Both the position numbers and the translations under genes were made by a program. Below the pieces are notes generated by a model that had not been told where the DNA came from, did not search any database, and worked only from the letters and a program-made list of their open reading frames with translations. Shown one piece after another: positions 10,558 to 21,332 of a DNA stretch of 64,000 nucleotides. Each line of letters opens with the position of its first letter. The stretch's first letter is position 1. Origin of the DNA: Lepus europaeus (lineage: Eukaryota > Chordata > Mammalia > Lagomorpha > Leporidae); contig NC_084836.1 in the NCBI RefSeq assembly GCF_033115175.1, positions 71,471,297 to 71,535,296 of the forward strand. The letters run 5' to 3'.

Positions 10558-11170
10558 AAGTTGCCCACACACATGCACAGATATCCCATTCACTAGATGA
10601 CTCCACAAATTCCTACAACAGCCATGGATGGGCCAGGCCAAAGCCCAGAGCCTGGAGCTCAGCCTGGGTCTGTCACGTGGGTAGTAGGAGCCCAAGTACT
10701 CTGGCCATCACCTGCCACCTCCTAGGGTCTGCATAAGCAGGAAGTGGATGCTGGTGCCACGGCTCAATAGGCTAATCCTCCGCCCCGGCACACCGGGTAC
10801 TAGTCCCGGTCAGGCGCTGGATTCTGTCCTTGTTGCCCCTCTTCCAGGGCAGCTCTCTGCTATGGCCCGGGAAGGCAGTGGAGGATGGCCCAAGTCCTTG
10901 GGCCCTGCACCCGCATGGGAGACCGGGAGGAAGCACCTGGCTCCTGGCTTCGGATCAGCGCTATGCGCCGGCTGCAGCGCACTGGCCATGGCGGCCATTG
11001 GAGGGTGAAACAACGGCAAAAGGAAGACCGTTCTCTCTCACTGTCCACTCTGCCTATCAAAACAAACAAACAAACAAATTAAAATTAAGCAGGAAGTGGG
11101 ACGGGAGCTGGAGCTGGGGCTCAAACACAGTCATCCTAAGTGACATCTTGACTGTGCTGACAAATGCCCA
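10558..11170 (-). mobile_element. Old CSINE split by a young SINE
   Basis: The two pieces 10558-10747 and 11086-11170 make one antisense old-type CSINE once the nested + copy is removed; the TSD TAAGCAGGAAGTGG is part of its own sequence. Confidence 0.8.
10748..11085 (+). mobile_element. CSINE2-type (young), nested
   Basis: Head GGTGCCACGGCTCAATAGGC, tail of (CAAA)n. A 14-bp TSD TAAGCAGGAAGTGG lies at 10734-10747 and 11086-11099. Confidence 0.93.
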
Positions 11171-11432
11171 CCAAGGCCTTCCCCTCCATGTACCTTTTTC
11201 ATTCCTCACTCTGACTTCTGCCAGGGAGCTCCAGGAATTCTCACTTTGCTGAGTGTTGGCACCACTTTTTCTAGGTGTCCTTGCCAGGATGTTAAATCCT
11301 ATGTAGCCCATGACTCAGCAAATGGCTTGCTTACCCAGTCTTCTCTTCTTTCTTGTCTCCTTGTTCAAGCACCCTCAAAATCCAGTTCCAGAAGTACTCC
11401 CTTAGTTTTTACTAGGGCATTGTAGCTAATTC

Positions 11433-11765
11433 TTTTTTAAAGATTTTTTTTATTATTATTATTATTTGAAAGAATTAAGAGGTAGAGAGGTAGAGAGAGA
11501 AATACCTTCCATCTGCTGAGTTCACTCTGCAAATGACTGTAAGAGCTGGAGCTAGGCAAGGCCAAAGCCAGGAGCCTGGAACTCCGTCTGGGTCTCCCAT
11601 CTGTGTGGCGGGGACCCAAGCACTCAGGTCACCTTCCACCGCTTTCCCAGACGCATTAGCAGAGAGCTGGATTGGAAGTGGAGCAGCCGGGTCTTGAACC
11701 AATGCTCTCATAGGATGCCAGAGTTGCAGGCTGCAGCTTAATCTGTTGTACCACAGTGCCGGGCC
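11433..11765 (-). mobile_element. CSINE, full length
   Basis: Starts with TTTTTTAAAGATTTTTTTTA and an (ATT)n variant of the tail, ends at the head CCACAGTGCCGGGCCC. Confidence 0.88.
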
Positions 11766-11774
11766 CTGGCTCGT

Positions 11775-12180
11775 CACTTGTAGAAATTCTTTATATATAT
11801 TGTGGAGTATAGTCCTTTGTGGATTAAATAGGTTGTAAATACCTATTTCCATTTTGTGCTTCGTTTTAATTTAGTTTTATTTCTTAGGGACTGAGTTTCT
11901 TAATTTTAATGTCATTTAATCTATCAGCTATTCCTTTTATGTTTAGTACTTTTTGGGTCTGATCTTTCTCCACCCTGAAATCATATTCTCCCATATAACT
12001 TCTGAAAATTTTATAGATTTGTCTTTTAGGTTTAACTCATCTGGAGTTTGTTATTGTGTACCCTATTAGGGAGGTAAGGGTTCAAGTTTATGGTTTTTTT
12101 TCCCCATATGGCTACATATTACACTGTCTTTCTTACCGTGCAGGCATAATTTTGTCTATTTTTAAATATTTTTTAATATA
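11775..12180 (-). mobile_element. Old L1 ORF2 fragment
   Basis: On the + strand AGTCCTTTGTGGATTAAATAG, ATCTTTCTCCACCCTGAAAT and GAGGTAAGGGTTCAAGTTTA follow the order of the antisense 3' half of L1 ORF2. Strongly diverged and without an open frame. Confidence 0.6.
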
Positions 12181-12264
12181 TTTTTTATATTTTTGTATTA
12201 ATTCTTGGTAGAGAAAATCCTCCTACTTGATTCTTTTTAAGGAATTCTCAGCTGTTTCTTTCTT

Positions 12265-12570
12265 TTTTTTTTTTTTTTTAAGATTTATTTATTTATTTGA
12301 AAGGCAGTTATAGAGAGGCAGAGGCAGAGAGAGAGAGAGGTCTTTCATCTGCTGGTTCACTACCCAAATGGCCACAATGGCCAGAGCTGGGCCAGTCTGA
12401 AGCCAGCAGCCTGGAGCTTCTTCCAGGCCTCCCAAGCACTTGGGCCATCTTCTGGTTTCCCAGGCCATAGCAGAGAGCTGGATCGGAAGTGGAGCAGCCG
12501 GGTCTTGAACTGGTGCCCATATAGGATGCCGACAGTGTAGGTGGCAGCTTTTACCTGCTACGCCACAGCT
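12265..12570 (-). mobile_element. CSINE
   Basis: Poly-T, AAGATTTATTTATTTATTTG, a body with a short internal deletion after CAGGCCTCCC, and head CTGCTACGCCACAGC. Flanks CTGTTTCT and TTGTTTCT suggest a short aged TSD. Confidence 0.88.
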
Positions 12571-13102
12571 TGTTTCTAAATTCTATAAGCCATGTTCCTC
12601 TTGCCAGCTGGCCAGCTGCCCGTGGGCTCTACCCAGGAGAGCTGTGAAAGGCAGGTTGTAGGACTGAAAGTGGGACACTTTCCTTTTTGTTTGGTTCTTC
12701 TTCCGGTCACCCAGTTAGCATTCTCTCAGTGTGGCTTCTCACCTTGACGGTAACATCAGTTGATTGTACTAGATGCAGTGGGTTCCAGTTTGCACACTCC
12801 CAGAAACATTCTCCTGGGGCCTCTTAGATACATTGTGTCAGCCTGCGCACAGTCCCTCAGTGGAGGCAGTGGTAGCAGCTAAGGAGCTCCGTTATCCAAA
12901 CTCTGGGTCCCTTTAGTGCTAGTTGCTTCCTGCAATTATTCTGTGAAATCGCAACGTCCACTTGTGACTTTTTGGTTCTCTAATGCGGAATAGCAATTCT
13001 TTACACTAAATAAAGATTATTATGTTGTTGTTTCTTTCGACAGAGAAGTTAAACAATCATAATCATCCTAATAGATGCAAGATTTTAAAAATGACATTCA
13101 GG
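12571..13102. other. Intergenic, nothing recognised
   Basis: No coding frame or clear repeat; mixed composition with one AATAAA at about 13009. Confidence 0.5.
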
Positions 13103-13400
13103 GGCCGGTGCTGTGCCGTAGCTGGTAAAGCTGCCACCTGCAGTGCCAGCATCCCATGTGGGCGCCAGTTCAAGTCCTGGCTGCTCCGCTTCTGATCCAG
13201 CTCTCTGCTATGGCCAGAGAAAGCAGTGGAAGATGGCCCAAGTCCTTGGGCCCCTGCACCCACATGGGAGCCCTGGAAGAAGCTCCTAGCTCCTGGCTTT
13301 GGATTGGCGCAGCTTCAGCCATTGTGGTCACCTGGGAAGTAAACCAGTGGATGGAAGATTCTCCCCTCCACCCCATCTCAAAGACACAAATAATTGCAAA
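13103..13400 (+). mobile_element. CSINE
   Basis: GGGGCCGGTGCTGTGCCGTA through CAGCTCTCTGCTATGGCC to CATCTCAAAGACACAAATAA. Confidence 0.87.
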
Positions 13401-13487
13401 AACAAAGTTCGTGGAAAGTGGAATTCAAAGTTAAATTTATTGTAAAAGATTTACACAATATGATTGGTGGGTAACATGAGTTTCTTT

Positions 13488-13834
13488 TCTTTTTTTTTTT
13501 TTTTACAGGCAGAGTGGACAGTGAGAAAGAGAGAGACAGAGAGAAAGGTCTTCCTTTGCCGTTGGTTCACTCTCCAATGGCTGCCACAGCTGGCGCGCTG
13601 CGGCCTGCGCACCGCGCTAATCTGAAGGCAGAAGCCAGGTGCTTCTCCTGGTCTCCCATGGGGTGCAGGGCCCTAGCACTTGGACCATCCTCCACTGCAC
13701 TCCCTGGCCACAGCAGAGAGCTGGCCTGGAAGAGGGGCAACCGGGACAGAATCCGGTGCCCTGACCGGGACTAGAACCCGGTGTGCCGGCGCCGCTAGGC
13801 AGAGGATTAGCCTATTGAGCCACGGCGCCGGCCT
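13488..13834 (-). mobile_element. CSINE2-type (young), full length
   Basis: Perfect 13-bp TSD CATGAGTTTCTTT at 13475-13487 and 13835-13847. The head reads CCACGGCGCCGGCC on the + strand. Confidence 0.94.
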
Positions 13835-14214
13835 CATGAGTTTCTTTATACGTTACTTTTTTCCCCTTCTTCCTATTTTGTTGTCCTGAAGGAAATGGGG
13901 CTGGGCTGTGGAATTTTCATTCTGAATTTGGCTGATTGCTTGACCAACATGCAGCAGTTGGGTTTAGAGCTTGAGCAGATTCCAGTTCCTTATTTTGAGA
14001 GGTTTATTTCATGGGTGCTGATTTCTGCTTCTGTCAGGAGCGATACTTCCAAACTTGTAAAATGGTGATCTTCCAAGTTCATGACTTGTTCCTCATTTAT
14101 TATCTGGACAATCTCTATGAAGGGAAATTGCTCTTTATCTTGGATCTGACTAGTCAGTGGTATAGGAAAGTCAGGATAAAGGCCTGTCTTGGTCCTTTTG
14201 GGTTGGTGTGTTAA

Positions 14215-14470
14215 AATACTACACACTAGGAGATTTATACACAGTGCACATTTCTTCCTCACAGGCACTCACATACTTAGTGTCTGCTGAGGGCACCTTC
14301 TTGCTCTGTCCTAGTCACTCTCTAGGTCTCTTTAACAGAGGCACTGATCTCATTCCCCTCCAACTCAGCCACTCCCTGCAAAGGCCCCACCTCGAAATAC
14401 CATCACCTCTGAGATTAGAATTTCAACATATGGGTTTTGTGGGGGAGGGAACACAGGTATTCAGACCATA
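14215..14470. mobile_element. Old interspersed repeat, family not certain
   Basis: CAAAGGCCCCACCTCGAAAT, CCATCACCTCTGAGATTAG and TTTCAACATATGGGTTTTG follow the order of a common ancient mammalian repeat (probably an L1M 3' end). I cannot name the subfamily by eye. Confidence 0.4.
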
Positions 14471-14504
14471 ACGATGCTTCATTATTTTTCTTCAAATATT
14501 TTAA

Positions 14505-14850
14505 AACATCTGTTATTTATTTTCATTTTTCTTTGAAAGGGGGGAGAGAGAGAGTGAGTGAGTGAGAGCAAGAGCGAGAGAGAGTGTGTGCTTCGACTTG
14601 CTGGTTCACTCCCCAAATGGCTACAACAGCCCAGGCTGGGCCAGGCTGCACCTAGGAGCTCAGAACTCAGTTCTAGTCTACCATGTAAGTGGCTGGGACC
14701 CAAGTCTTTGAGCCGTCCCCTGCTGCCTCCCAGGTGCACATGAACAGGAAGCTGGAATCTGAAACAGGACTGGGGCTCGAACCAAAGCATTCTGATGTGG
14801 ACTGTGGGCATCCCCAGTGGTGTCTTAACTGCTGTGCCCAGAGTGTGCCC
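14505..14850 (-). mobile_element. Old CSINE
   Basis: TTTCTTTGAAAGGGGGGAGAG, CTGGTTCACTCCCCAAATGG and GAAGCTGGAATCTGAAACAG are in antisense CSINE order; the head reads CCCAGAGTGTGCCC. Confidence 0.8.
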
Positions 14851-15192
14851 ATTAAATCTTTCCCTGTACTTGCTATTTTAAAAAACAGTGAGTTATTAGC
14901 ATCCTTCAAAAGTAATCAGAGTTTAAAAATTACAACTAAGGACTTGCGAATGTGCATGGATGTGGCTTGGTCTGGCTGCGGTCCTCTTGGCTGCAGCTGC
15001 TTTCTTGCCTTCTAGGTGGTGCTCACAGTCATCCCAAACCCTACAGATAAAGTCATCAAGATAGCCGGATACTTTTATCTGATATTCTTGGAATGTCTCC
15101 TGCCTGACGCCTAGAATGTTAATGTTTCTTGAGAAAGTTCAGGTACATTCTGGTGAGACACAGACCCCCTTTATCTATAAAACCCTTCTCTC
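14851..15192. other. Intergenic, nothing recognised
   Basis: No coding frame or clear repeat. Confidence 0.45.
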
Positions 15193-15934
15193 AACAGTGA
15201 CTTGATCAGCTCTTGTGCTGACTGTTGATGTACAATGTAATACTTTATCCATTTTAGTATTTTTTTGTTCTAGTACTAGTGGTTGAACTCTGTAATTAGC
15301 ACACAATTATCCTTAGGTGTTTAAATTTTAACTGAAAAGTGATCCTGGTTAAATGTAAGAATGAGAAAAAGAGAGGGAGGAGATGTACAATTGGGGACAT
15401 GCTCAATCGGACTTGCCCCAAATGATGGAGTTAGAAACGTGCCAGGGGATTCCAATACAATCCCATCAAGGTGGCATGTACCAATGCCATCTCACTAGTC
15501 CAGGTGATCAATTTCAGTTCACAATTGATCACACTGATAGATCTAAGAATCAAAGGGATCACACAAACAAGACTAATGTCTGCTAATACTAACTGATAAA
15601 ACCAAAAAGGGAGAGAAGGATCCAACATGGGAAGGGGGAGACACAGCAGACTCATAGAATGGCAGATGTCCTAAATAGCACTCTGGCCTGAGAATCAGCC
15701 CTTAAGGCATTTGGATCTGGCTGAAGAGCCTATGAGAGTATTTTAGGCATGGAAAGCCAAGACACTCTGGGGAAAAAAAAAAAAAAAGAAGAAGAAGAAG
15801 AAGAAGAAGCCCTAAATGAAGGATCTCAGCGAGTGCGATCCCAGTGGAAAGAACGGGGCCATCAAGGTAGGAGGTACCTTTCTCTGAAGGGAGGAGAGAA
15901 CTTCTACTTTGACTATGACCCTGTCAGACAGGTT
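15193..15934 (+). mobile_element. Lagomorph L1 3' UTR, internal fragment
   Basis: Closely matches, in reverse, the L1 3' UTR at 48270-48960 of this window (shared phrases: AACTGAAAAGTGATCC, GGGGACATGCTCAATC, GCCAAGACACTCTGGGG). It stops at GACCCTGTCAGA, about 650 bases before a normal L1 end, where a SINE sits, so both ends are lost. It contains an (AAG)n run at 15788-15810. Confidence 0.9.
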
Positions 15935-16227
15935 GAGTTAAAGACAGTGAGAGGGAGAGACAGAGAGAGAGGTCTTCCTTCCATTGGTTCACTCCCCAGA
16001 TGGCCGCAACAGCTGGAGCTACGCCGATCCGAAGCTGGGAGCAAGGTGCTTCTTCCTGGTTTCCCATGCAGGTGCAGGGGCCCAAGGACTTGGGACATAC
16101 TCTACTGTTTTCCCAGGACATAGCAGAGAGCTGGATTGGAAGAGGGACTGCTGGAACTAGAACCAGCGCCCATATGGGATGCTGGTGCCTCAGGCAGAGG
16201 ATTAACCTACACAGAGCCAGCCCCCCT
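15935..16227 (-). mobile_element. CSINE2-type without poly-T
   Basis: Begins at TTAAAGACAGTGAGAGGGAG with no T run and ends ACAGAGCCAGCCCCCC. It joins the broken end of the L1 fragment. Confidence 0.85.
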
Positions 16228-16234
16228 AATTTTA

Positions 16235-16498
16235 TTACTATTAAGAACCAGTAGTATAGGACAGTTCATTTCTCCACATATTCATCAACATTTGGAAAAG
16301 TTGGTCTTTTTAACTTGAACTATTCTGAAGGATGTATGGTGATATCTCATTGAGGTTTTAATTAGTTTTTTCCTAATGGATGATGTCGAAGATCTTTTGA
16401 CCAGATACTTACTTGTTGTGAGGTATCTTCTGAATGAGTGTCTGTTCCAGCTTCCCTATACCCTTGGCCATAGTTGTCAGGAGTCTGTACCCCTGATG
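16235..16498 (-). mobile_element. Old L1 ORF2/3' fragment
   Basis: TCTCCACATATTCATCAACATT (first 20 read), TGTATGGTGATATCTCATTG and TTTTTTCCTAATGGATGATG follow the antisense order of old mammalian L1. Confidence 0.65.
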
Positions 16499-16499
16499 T

Positions 16500-16813
16500 A
16501 TTTTTTAAAATTTTATTTATTTGAGAGGTAGAGTTATAGAGAGAGAGGGAGAGACAGAGCGAGAGGTCTTCCATCTTCTGGTTCATTCCCTAGATAACCG
16601 CAATAGCCGGAGCTGAGCTGATCCGAAGCCAGGAGCTTCTTCAGAGTCCCCATGCAGGTGCGGGGCCCAAGCACTTGGGTCATCCTCCACTGCTTTCCCA
16701 GGCCATAGCAGAGAGCTGGATTAGAAGAAGAAGAGCTGGGACATGAACCGCTGCCTATATGAGCTGCCAGTGCCAAGGTGGAGGCTTTACCTGCTACACC
16801 ACAGTGCTGGCCC
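16500..16813 (-). mobile_element. CSINE
   Basis: Perfect 11-bp TSD ACCCCTGATGT at 16489-16499 and 16814-16824, so it inserted at the end of the old L1 fragment. Confidence 0.92.
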
Positions 16814-16890
16814 ACCCCTGATGTCTTAATTTCTCTTTTCATCCCCTAAAGCCATGAGGCCAATGTCACTCAACGTAAGATTTTAGAAAT

Positions 16891-17504
16891 GGTGGCCAGC
16901 ATTGTGATGTGGTAGGTAAAACTGTCACCTACAATGACATCCCATGTGGGTGTTGGTTTGAGGCCCAGCTCCTCCACTTCTGATCTAGCTCCCTGCTAAT
17001 GGTCTGGGAGAAGCAGTGGAAGATGGCCAAAGTGCTTGGTCTCCTGCCACCCATGAGGGAGACCTGAAAGAAGCTCCTGGATCCTGGCTTCTTCCTGGCC
17101 CAGCCCTGGCCTTTTTGGCCATTTGGGTCCGGCACTGTGGTGTGCGAAAAGCCACCACCTGCAGTGCTGGCATCCCATATAGGTGCCGGTTCAATTCCCA
17201 AGCTGCTCCACTTCCAATCCAACTCTCTGCTGTGGCCTGGGAAAGCAGTAGAGGATGGCCCAAATCCTTGGGCCCCTGCACCCATGTGGGAAGACCTGGA
17301 GTAAGCTCCTGTCTACTGGCTTTGGATCAACACAGCTCCGGCCATTTCAGCAAATTGAGGAGTGAACCAGCAAATGGAAGACCTCTCCCCCCCGCCCCCG
17401 CCTCTCCTTCTCTCTCTGTGTAACTCTGCCTTTCAAATGAACAAATAAATCTTAAAAAAAAAAAAAACTCTCTCTGTTCATCTTTCAAATAAATAAATAA
17501 ACTG
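16891..17504 (+). mobile_element. CSINE split by another CSINE
   Basis: The outer copy reads 16891-17128 and resumes with its (TC) and CAAATAAATAAATAAACT tail at 17467-17504; the break falls after GGCCATTTGGG. Confidence 0.85.
17129..17466 (+). mobile_element. CSINE nested in a CSINE of the same orientation
   Basis: Complete from CCGGCACTGTGGTGTGCG to CAAATAAATCTTAAAAAAAA. It separates the body of the outer copy from its tail. Confidence 0.87.
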
Positions 17505-17544
17505 TTTATTTATTTATTTATTTTGACAGGCAGAGTTAGACAGT

Positions 17545-17576
<32 letters not shown>

Positions 17577-17850
17577 TCTTCCTTTTCCATTGGTTCACCC
17601 CCCCAAATGGCCGCTTTGGCTGGTGCACTGTGCTGATCCAAAGCCAGGAGCCAGGTGCTTCTTCCTGGTTTCTCATGTGGGTGCAGGGCCCAAGCACTTG
17701 GGCCATCCTCCACTGCCTTTCTGGGCCACAACAGAGAGCTGGAATGGAAAAGGAGCAACTGGGACAGAATCTAGTGCCCCGGTCGGGACTAGAACCCAGG
17801 GTGCTGGCACCGAGGTGGAGGATTAGCCAAGTGAGCCGCGGTGCCTGCCT
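17505..17850 (-). mobile_element. CSINE2-type, full length
   Basis: TTTGACAGGCAGAGTTAGAC to GAGCCGCGGTGCCTGCC. It lies against the outer SINE's A-rich tail, a common target. Confidence 0.9.
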
Positions 17851-17884
17851 GATAAGGTTTTTTAAAAAAAGCTTTCTAAAAATG

Positions 17885-18272
17885 CTCAGCCATAAAAAAG
17901 AATGAAATCCTGTCTTTTGCAACAAAATGGATGCAACTGGAAACAATTATGCTTAATGAAATAAGTCAATATCAAAAAGACAAATATCATGTTTTCTCTC
18001 ATATGTGCCAGTTAGTATAGAACACAAAAAATGCATAGTAATGAAACAGACATCTTGTGATCTGATTGTCACTTTTATCCATTGCTAAATGCCTATGGAA
18101 CTGTGGTCTTCCTACTTTTTACTTGTTGCATGTTATGGTTAGTTGTGAAAAAAAAAATAAGAAAAGGAGGAGGAGGGAGGATAGGGTGGGAAGTATTATT
18201 ATGCCCTTACAACTGTATATAAAAATAAATGAAATTTGTTCTCTTTATGTAAATAAAAAAGTAAAAAAAAAA
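17885..18272 (+). mobile_element. L1 3' end
   Basis: CATAAAAAAGAATGAAATCC, CAACAAAATGGATGCAACTG, then the lagomorph L1 terminus AAATTTGTTCTCTTTATGTA and poly-A. Truncated at its 5' side. Confidence 0.8.
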
Positions 18273-18704
18273 AAAGAAATATGAGGATTGTAAATCTGGA
18301 CAAGTGAAAGCAAAGGGAAGGATACCAAACTTATTTCCATAATTTGAGGAACTCTTACGAAAAATAGAGATCACATATTTAGTATTTCAGAGGGCAGAAT
18401 GGGGATCAAATGGGTTGTGGCAGAGAATCCATGGCTACCCATCTTGGTTTTCCTGGAGGTCATTCTTGAGGGGTTAACTATTGCTCCGTACAGCATTATT
18501 CTTGGGTATGAAATTAGGATGAGGTTCGGGGAATAGGGTCAGAGTGTGGGAAATGGAGTTTCTTCTTCAGGCCTCCAGAGATTTGTTGGCAAATATTATG
18601 AACCTCTTCCATTGTACCCTCATGGGACAAACATGGATGTTGAAAGAATGTTAAGTTCTCTTCTGTATATATTTAGGTTGGGTTGGAGATGGTTTTCTCT
18701 GTAG

Positions 18705-18718
18705 ACAGCAGAGGGCAG
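18705..18718 (+). promoter_or_regulatory. Possible CTCF site
   Basis: ACAGCAGAGGGCAG fits the CTCF core CCASYAGRKGGCRS at 13 of 14 positions. It lies in non-repeat DNA between KANSL2 and LALBA. Occupancy cannot be inferred. Confidence 0.4.
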
Positions 18719-19139
18719 TATTGACCCAGATGAACCATAGACTCAGTGGTGTGGGGCCCTGACCTGCTCTGGGCTCAGATTCAACTGTTCTCTAGAATGT
18801 CTTTACCTTGGGACTCTATTCTTCTGCCATCCAATAGTCCTGTGGAGTCTCCTTGTCATTGGTCCCGCAACCCGCATGGTGCTCATAGAAGGCTCTGGTC
18901 CCCATTCTGTATGTGCTGTTATTGATGCTAAAGATTTTCCTAAAGCAAGATAGCCTCCCTTCCTTCTGGGGCCCAGAAAAGAGCCTCCTTGGAGAGGAAA
19001 TGTGACTTAGAGCCAAGTGGAGCAGCTGCATCTATGTTACGTTCCAGGGGAATGTTCTAGTCCACAGGGACCACATCCAGGTGTTTCACTCAAATCTAGT
19101 GACTTCCTGCTTATGAGACAGGGAAATGCTGACAAGACT

Positions 19140-19260
19140 CAAGAGTAATAAAGCCAACATTTATGTAACACTTTATAATGCAAATATTGGCTTGTTTAAT
19201 AAGTGTTTGATTCTTAGAGCACTGGGGTAGATAACAAAGTCTGTGCTCCAAGACTGGATT
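19140..19260 (+). mobile_element. Possible MIR fragment
   Basis: TAATAAAGCCAACATTTATG, TAACACTTTATAATGC and ACTGGGGTAGATAAC follow the order of a MIR core and tail at low similarity. Confidence 0.35.
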
Positions 19261-19693
19261 AGCAGTCTTTTTACTCTGGTGTGACGTAGGACTTGGGGTC
19301 CTTCTTTGAGCTCTTAACAAGGAAGAGGCAGTAGGAGACCGCTCTGTGCTGCCATTAGTTATTTTGGGTTTAATAGTCCAACAGCACAGACTAACATAAA
19401 CCAAGTCCAGATAGTAAAATGAAGCTGGATGACAAGTATAACAAGGAGCCCTCCCACTGGAGCACAGCACCACACCCCTTCCGTGGGGAAGGAGACCTGA
19501 GCAGGAAGGGTCCGGGGTGGGGCTTGGCTTTCCTGGCAGCAGACATGGATGAGCCTTTCTGAAAGGGACTGGGCAAGGGTCTCACTCGCAGAAGAGGAGT
19601 GGAGAGGCTTGGATGAGGAAGTGGCCGGCAAGGGATAATTACCATGTGTTAGAAAAGGCGTTAGCTAAGAGTAAAGTGTGCAGGCCTAGGTCT

Positions 19694-19977
19694 TTTTAAA
19701 GACAAAATTAGAGACAGGAAGAGACAGAGAACTCTTCCATCTGCTGGTTCACTCCCTAAATGGCTGCAATGACCAGGGCTGGGCCAGGCTGAAGCCAGGA
19801 GCCAGGAACTTCTTCCAGTCCTCCCACATGGGGGCATCTTCTGCTGCTTCTCCAGGTATAGTAGATTCAGTAGCAGGGAGCTGGATTGGAAGTGGAGCAG
19901 CTGGGTCTCGAACTGGAGCCCATATGGGATGCCAGCACCACAAGTGGTGGTTACCTGCTATGCATTATGCTGGCCCC
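19694..19977 (-). mobile_element. Old CSINE
   Basis: AAAGACAAAATTAGAGACAG, TCTGCTGGTTCACTCCCTAA and TGCATTATGCTGGCCCC mark tail, middle and head of an antisense copy. Confidence 0.85.
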
Positions 19978-20019
19978 AACCTAGATCTTACAGTGTATAC
20001 AGATCCTGAGAGAGCTACC

Positions 20020-20022
<3 letters not shown>

Positions 20023-20055
<33 letters not shown>
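20023..20055 (+). repeat. (GA)n microsatellite
   Basis: About 16 uninterrupted GA units, not inside a recognisable SINE. Confidence 0.95.
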
Positions 20056-20060
<5 letters not shown>

Positions 20061-20177
20061 TCAGTCTTTTCTATCTTTTCTAGGTAGGTCAATATTTATT
20101 GACTTAGAACATATAATAAGTGTAATAAAAATATCCAACTTGTGCTTAAAGGTTTATTTGAATTTAAACTCTTTCTT

Positions 20178-20515
20178 CTTAAGAAATTATTTTATTTATT
20201 TGAAAGCAGAGTTACAGAGAAAGGAAGGGACACAGAGAGAGAGATAGAGATAGAGAGAGACATCTTCCATCTTCTGGGTCATTCTCCCAGTGGCTGCAAT
20301 GGCCAGGGCTGGGTCATAACAAAGCCAAGAGCCAGGAGCCTGGAGCTTCTTCTAGGTCTCCCACAAGGGTGCAGGGGCCCAAGCACTTGAGCTATCTGCT
20401 TTCTCAGGCACATTAACGGGGAGCTGGTTTGGAATGGTACAACTGGGACTTGAACTGTTGTCCATATGGGATGCTGGCATTGCAGGTTTACCTGCTACAC
20501 CACAACACTGGCCCT
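20178..20515 (-). mobile_element. CSINE
   Basis: TTAAGAAATTATTTTATTTA, CSINE body, head CTACACCACAACACTGGCCC. Confidence 0.88.
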
Positions 20516-20722
20516 ATCAGCTCTTTTTCTGAGGAGTCATGTATGAGTTTAAAGTATACATGAAGGATCCATATACTGTTTTTAGGCATTAAATTGTGTT
20601 TTTGTATAAACAAATATCATAGCATTAATTAATTGAATGCACTCATTGAATGTTTTTACCTGTTTTATACTCTAAAGATAGAGCAGTGAGCAACACAAAT
20701 TGGTTAGCAGAGTACATATTTG

Positions 20723-21056
20723 GTTTTTTTTTTAAAGATTTATTTTATTTATTTGAAAGACAGAGTTACAGAGAGTGGTAGAGACAGAGAGAGAGGTCTT
20801 CCTTCCGCTGGTTCACTCCCCAGATGGCTGCAATGGCCGGAGCTGTGCCAATCTGAAGCCAGGAGCCAAGAGCTTCTTCCGGGTCTCTCACACGGGTACA
20901 GGGCCTCAAAGACTTGGGCTATCCTCCACTGCTTTCTCAGGCCACAGCAGAGAGCTGAATCAGAAGAGGAACAGCCGAGACTGGAATCGGTGCCCATATG
21001 GGATGCCGGCATTGCAGGCCAGGGCTTTAACCTGCTGTGCCACAGTGCCAGCCCCT
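20723..21056 (-). mobile_element. CSINE, full length
   Basis: Perfect 13-bp TSD GAGTACATATTTG at 20710-20722 and 21057-21069. Confidence 0.94.
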
Positions 21057-21332
21057 GAGTACATATTTGTTACTGCTTTAAGTTAGCCAGGCCTAGCGAT
21101 GGGGCCATATTACCCTCATCAGATACCCTCTCAGCTGTCCTGAATGCTGGCTTCCTGCATGGGGAAAATTCACCTTTATAGGACCAGCTTTTTATACCCC
21201 TCACCCCAGGGGCATTAAGTATTGGAATGAATAGAGAGAATATAAAGACAAGGATATGGGAAAACCAAGCAGCAGAGTTATAAGGAAAGAGGCCACTGAT
21301 GGAATAGTTCCTATGTGTTGGACACTTTGATA

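Larger units (their letters stand above)
18290..19693. other. Intergenic, mostly single-copy
   Basis: No coding exon recognised on either strand. A CTCF-like motif lies at 18705-18718 and a faint MIR-like stretch at 19140-19260. Confidence 0.5.

Noticed and set aside
13103-13190. tRNA-like gene with A and B boxes
   Set aside because: The B-box-like GGTTCGA/GTTCAAGTCC text occurs in nearly every CSINE head; no copy shows a foldable complete tRNA with intact acceptor stem.
20023-20055. Direct repeats suggesting CRISPR-like arrays
   Set aside because: Only simple GA/TC microsatellites and dispersed SINEs; no regular repeat-spacer pattern, and the genome is mammalian.
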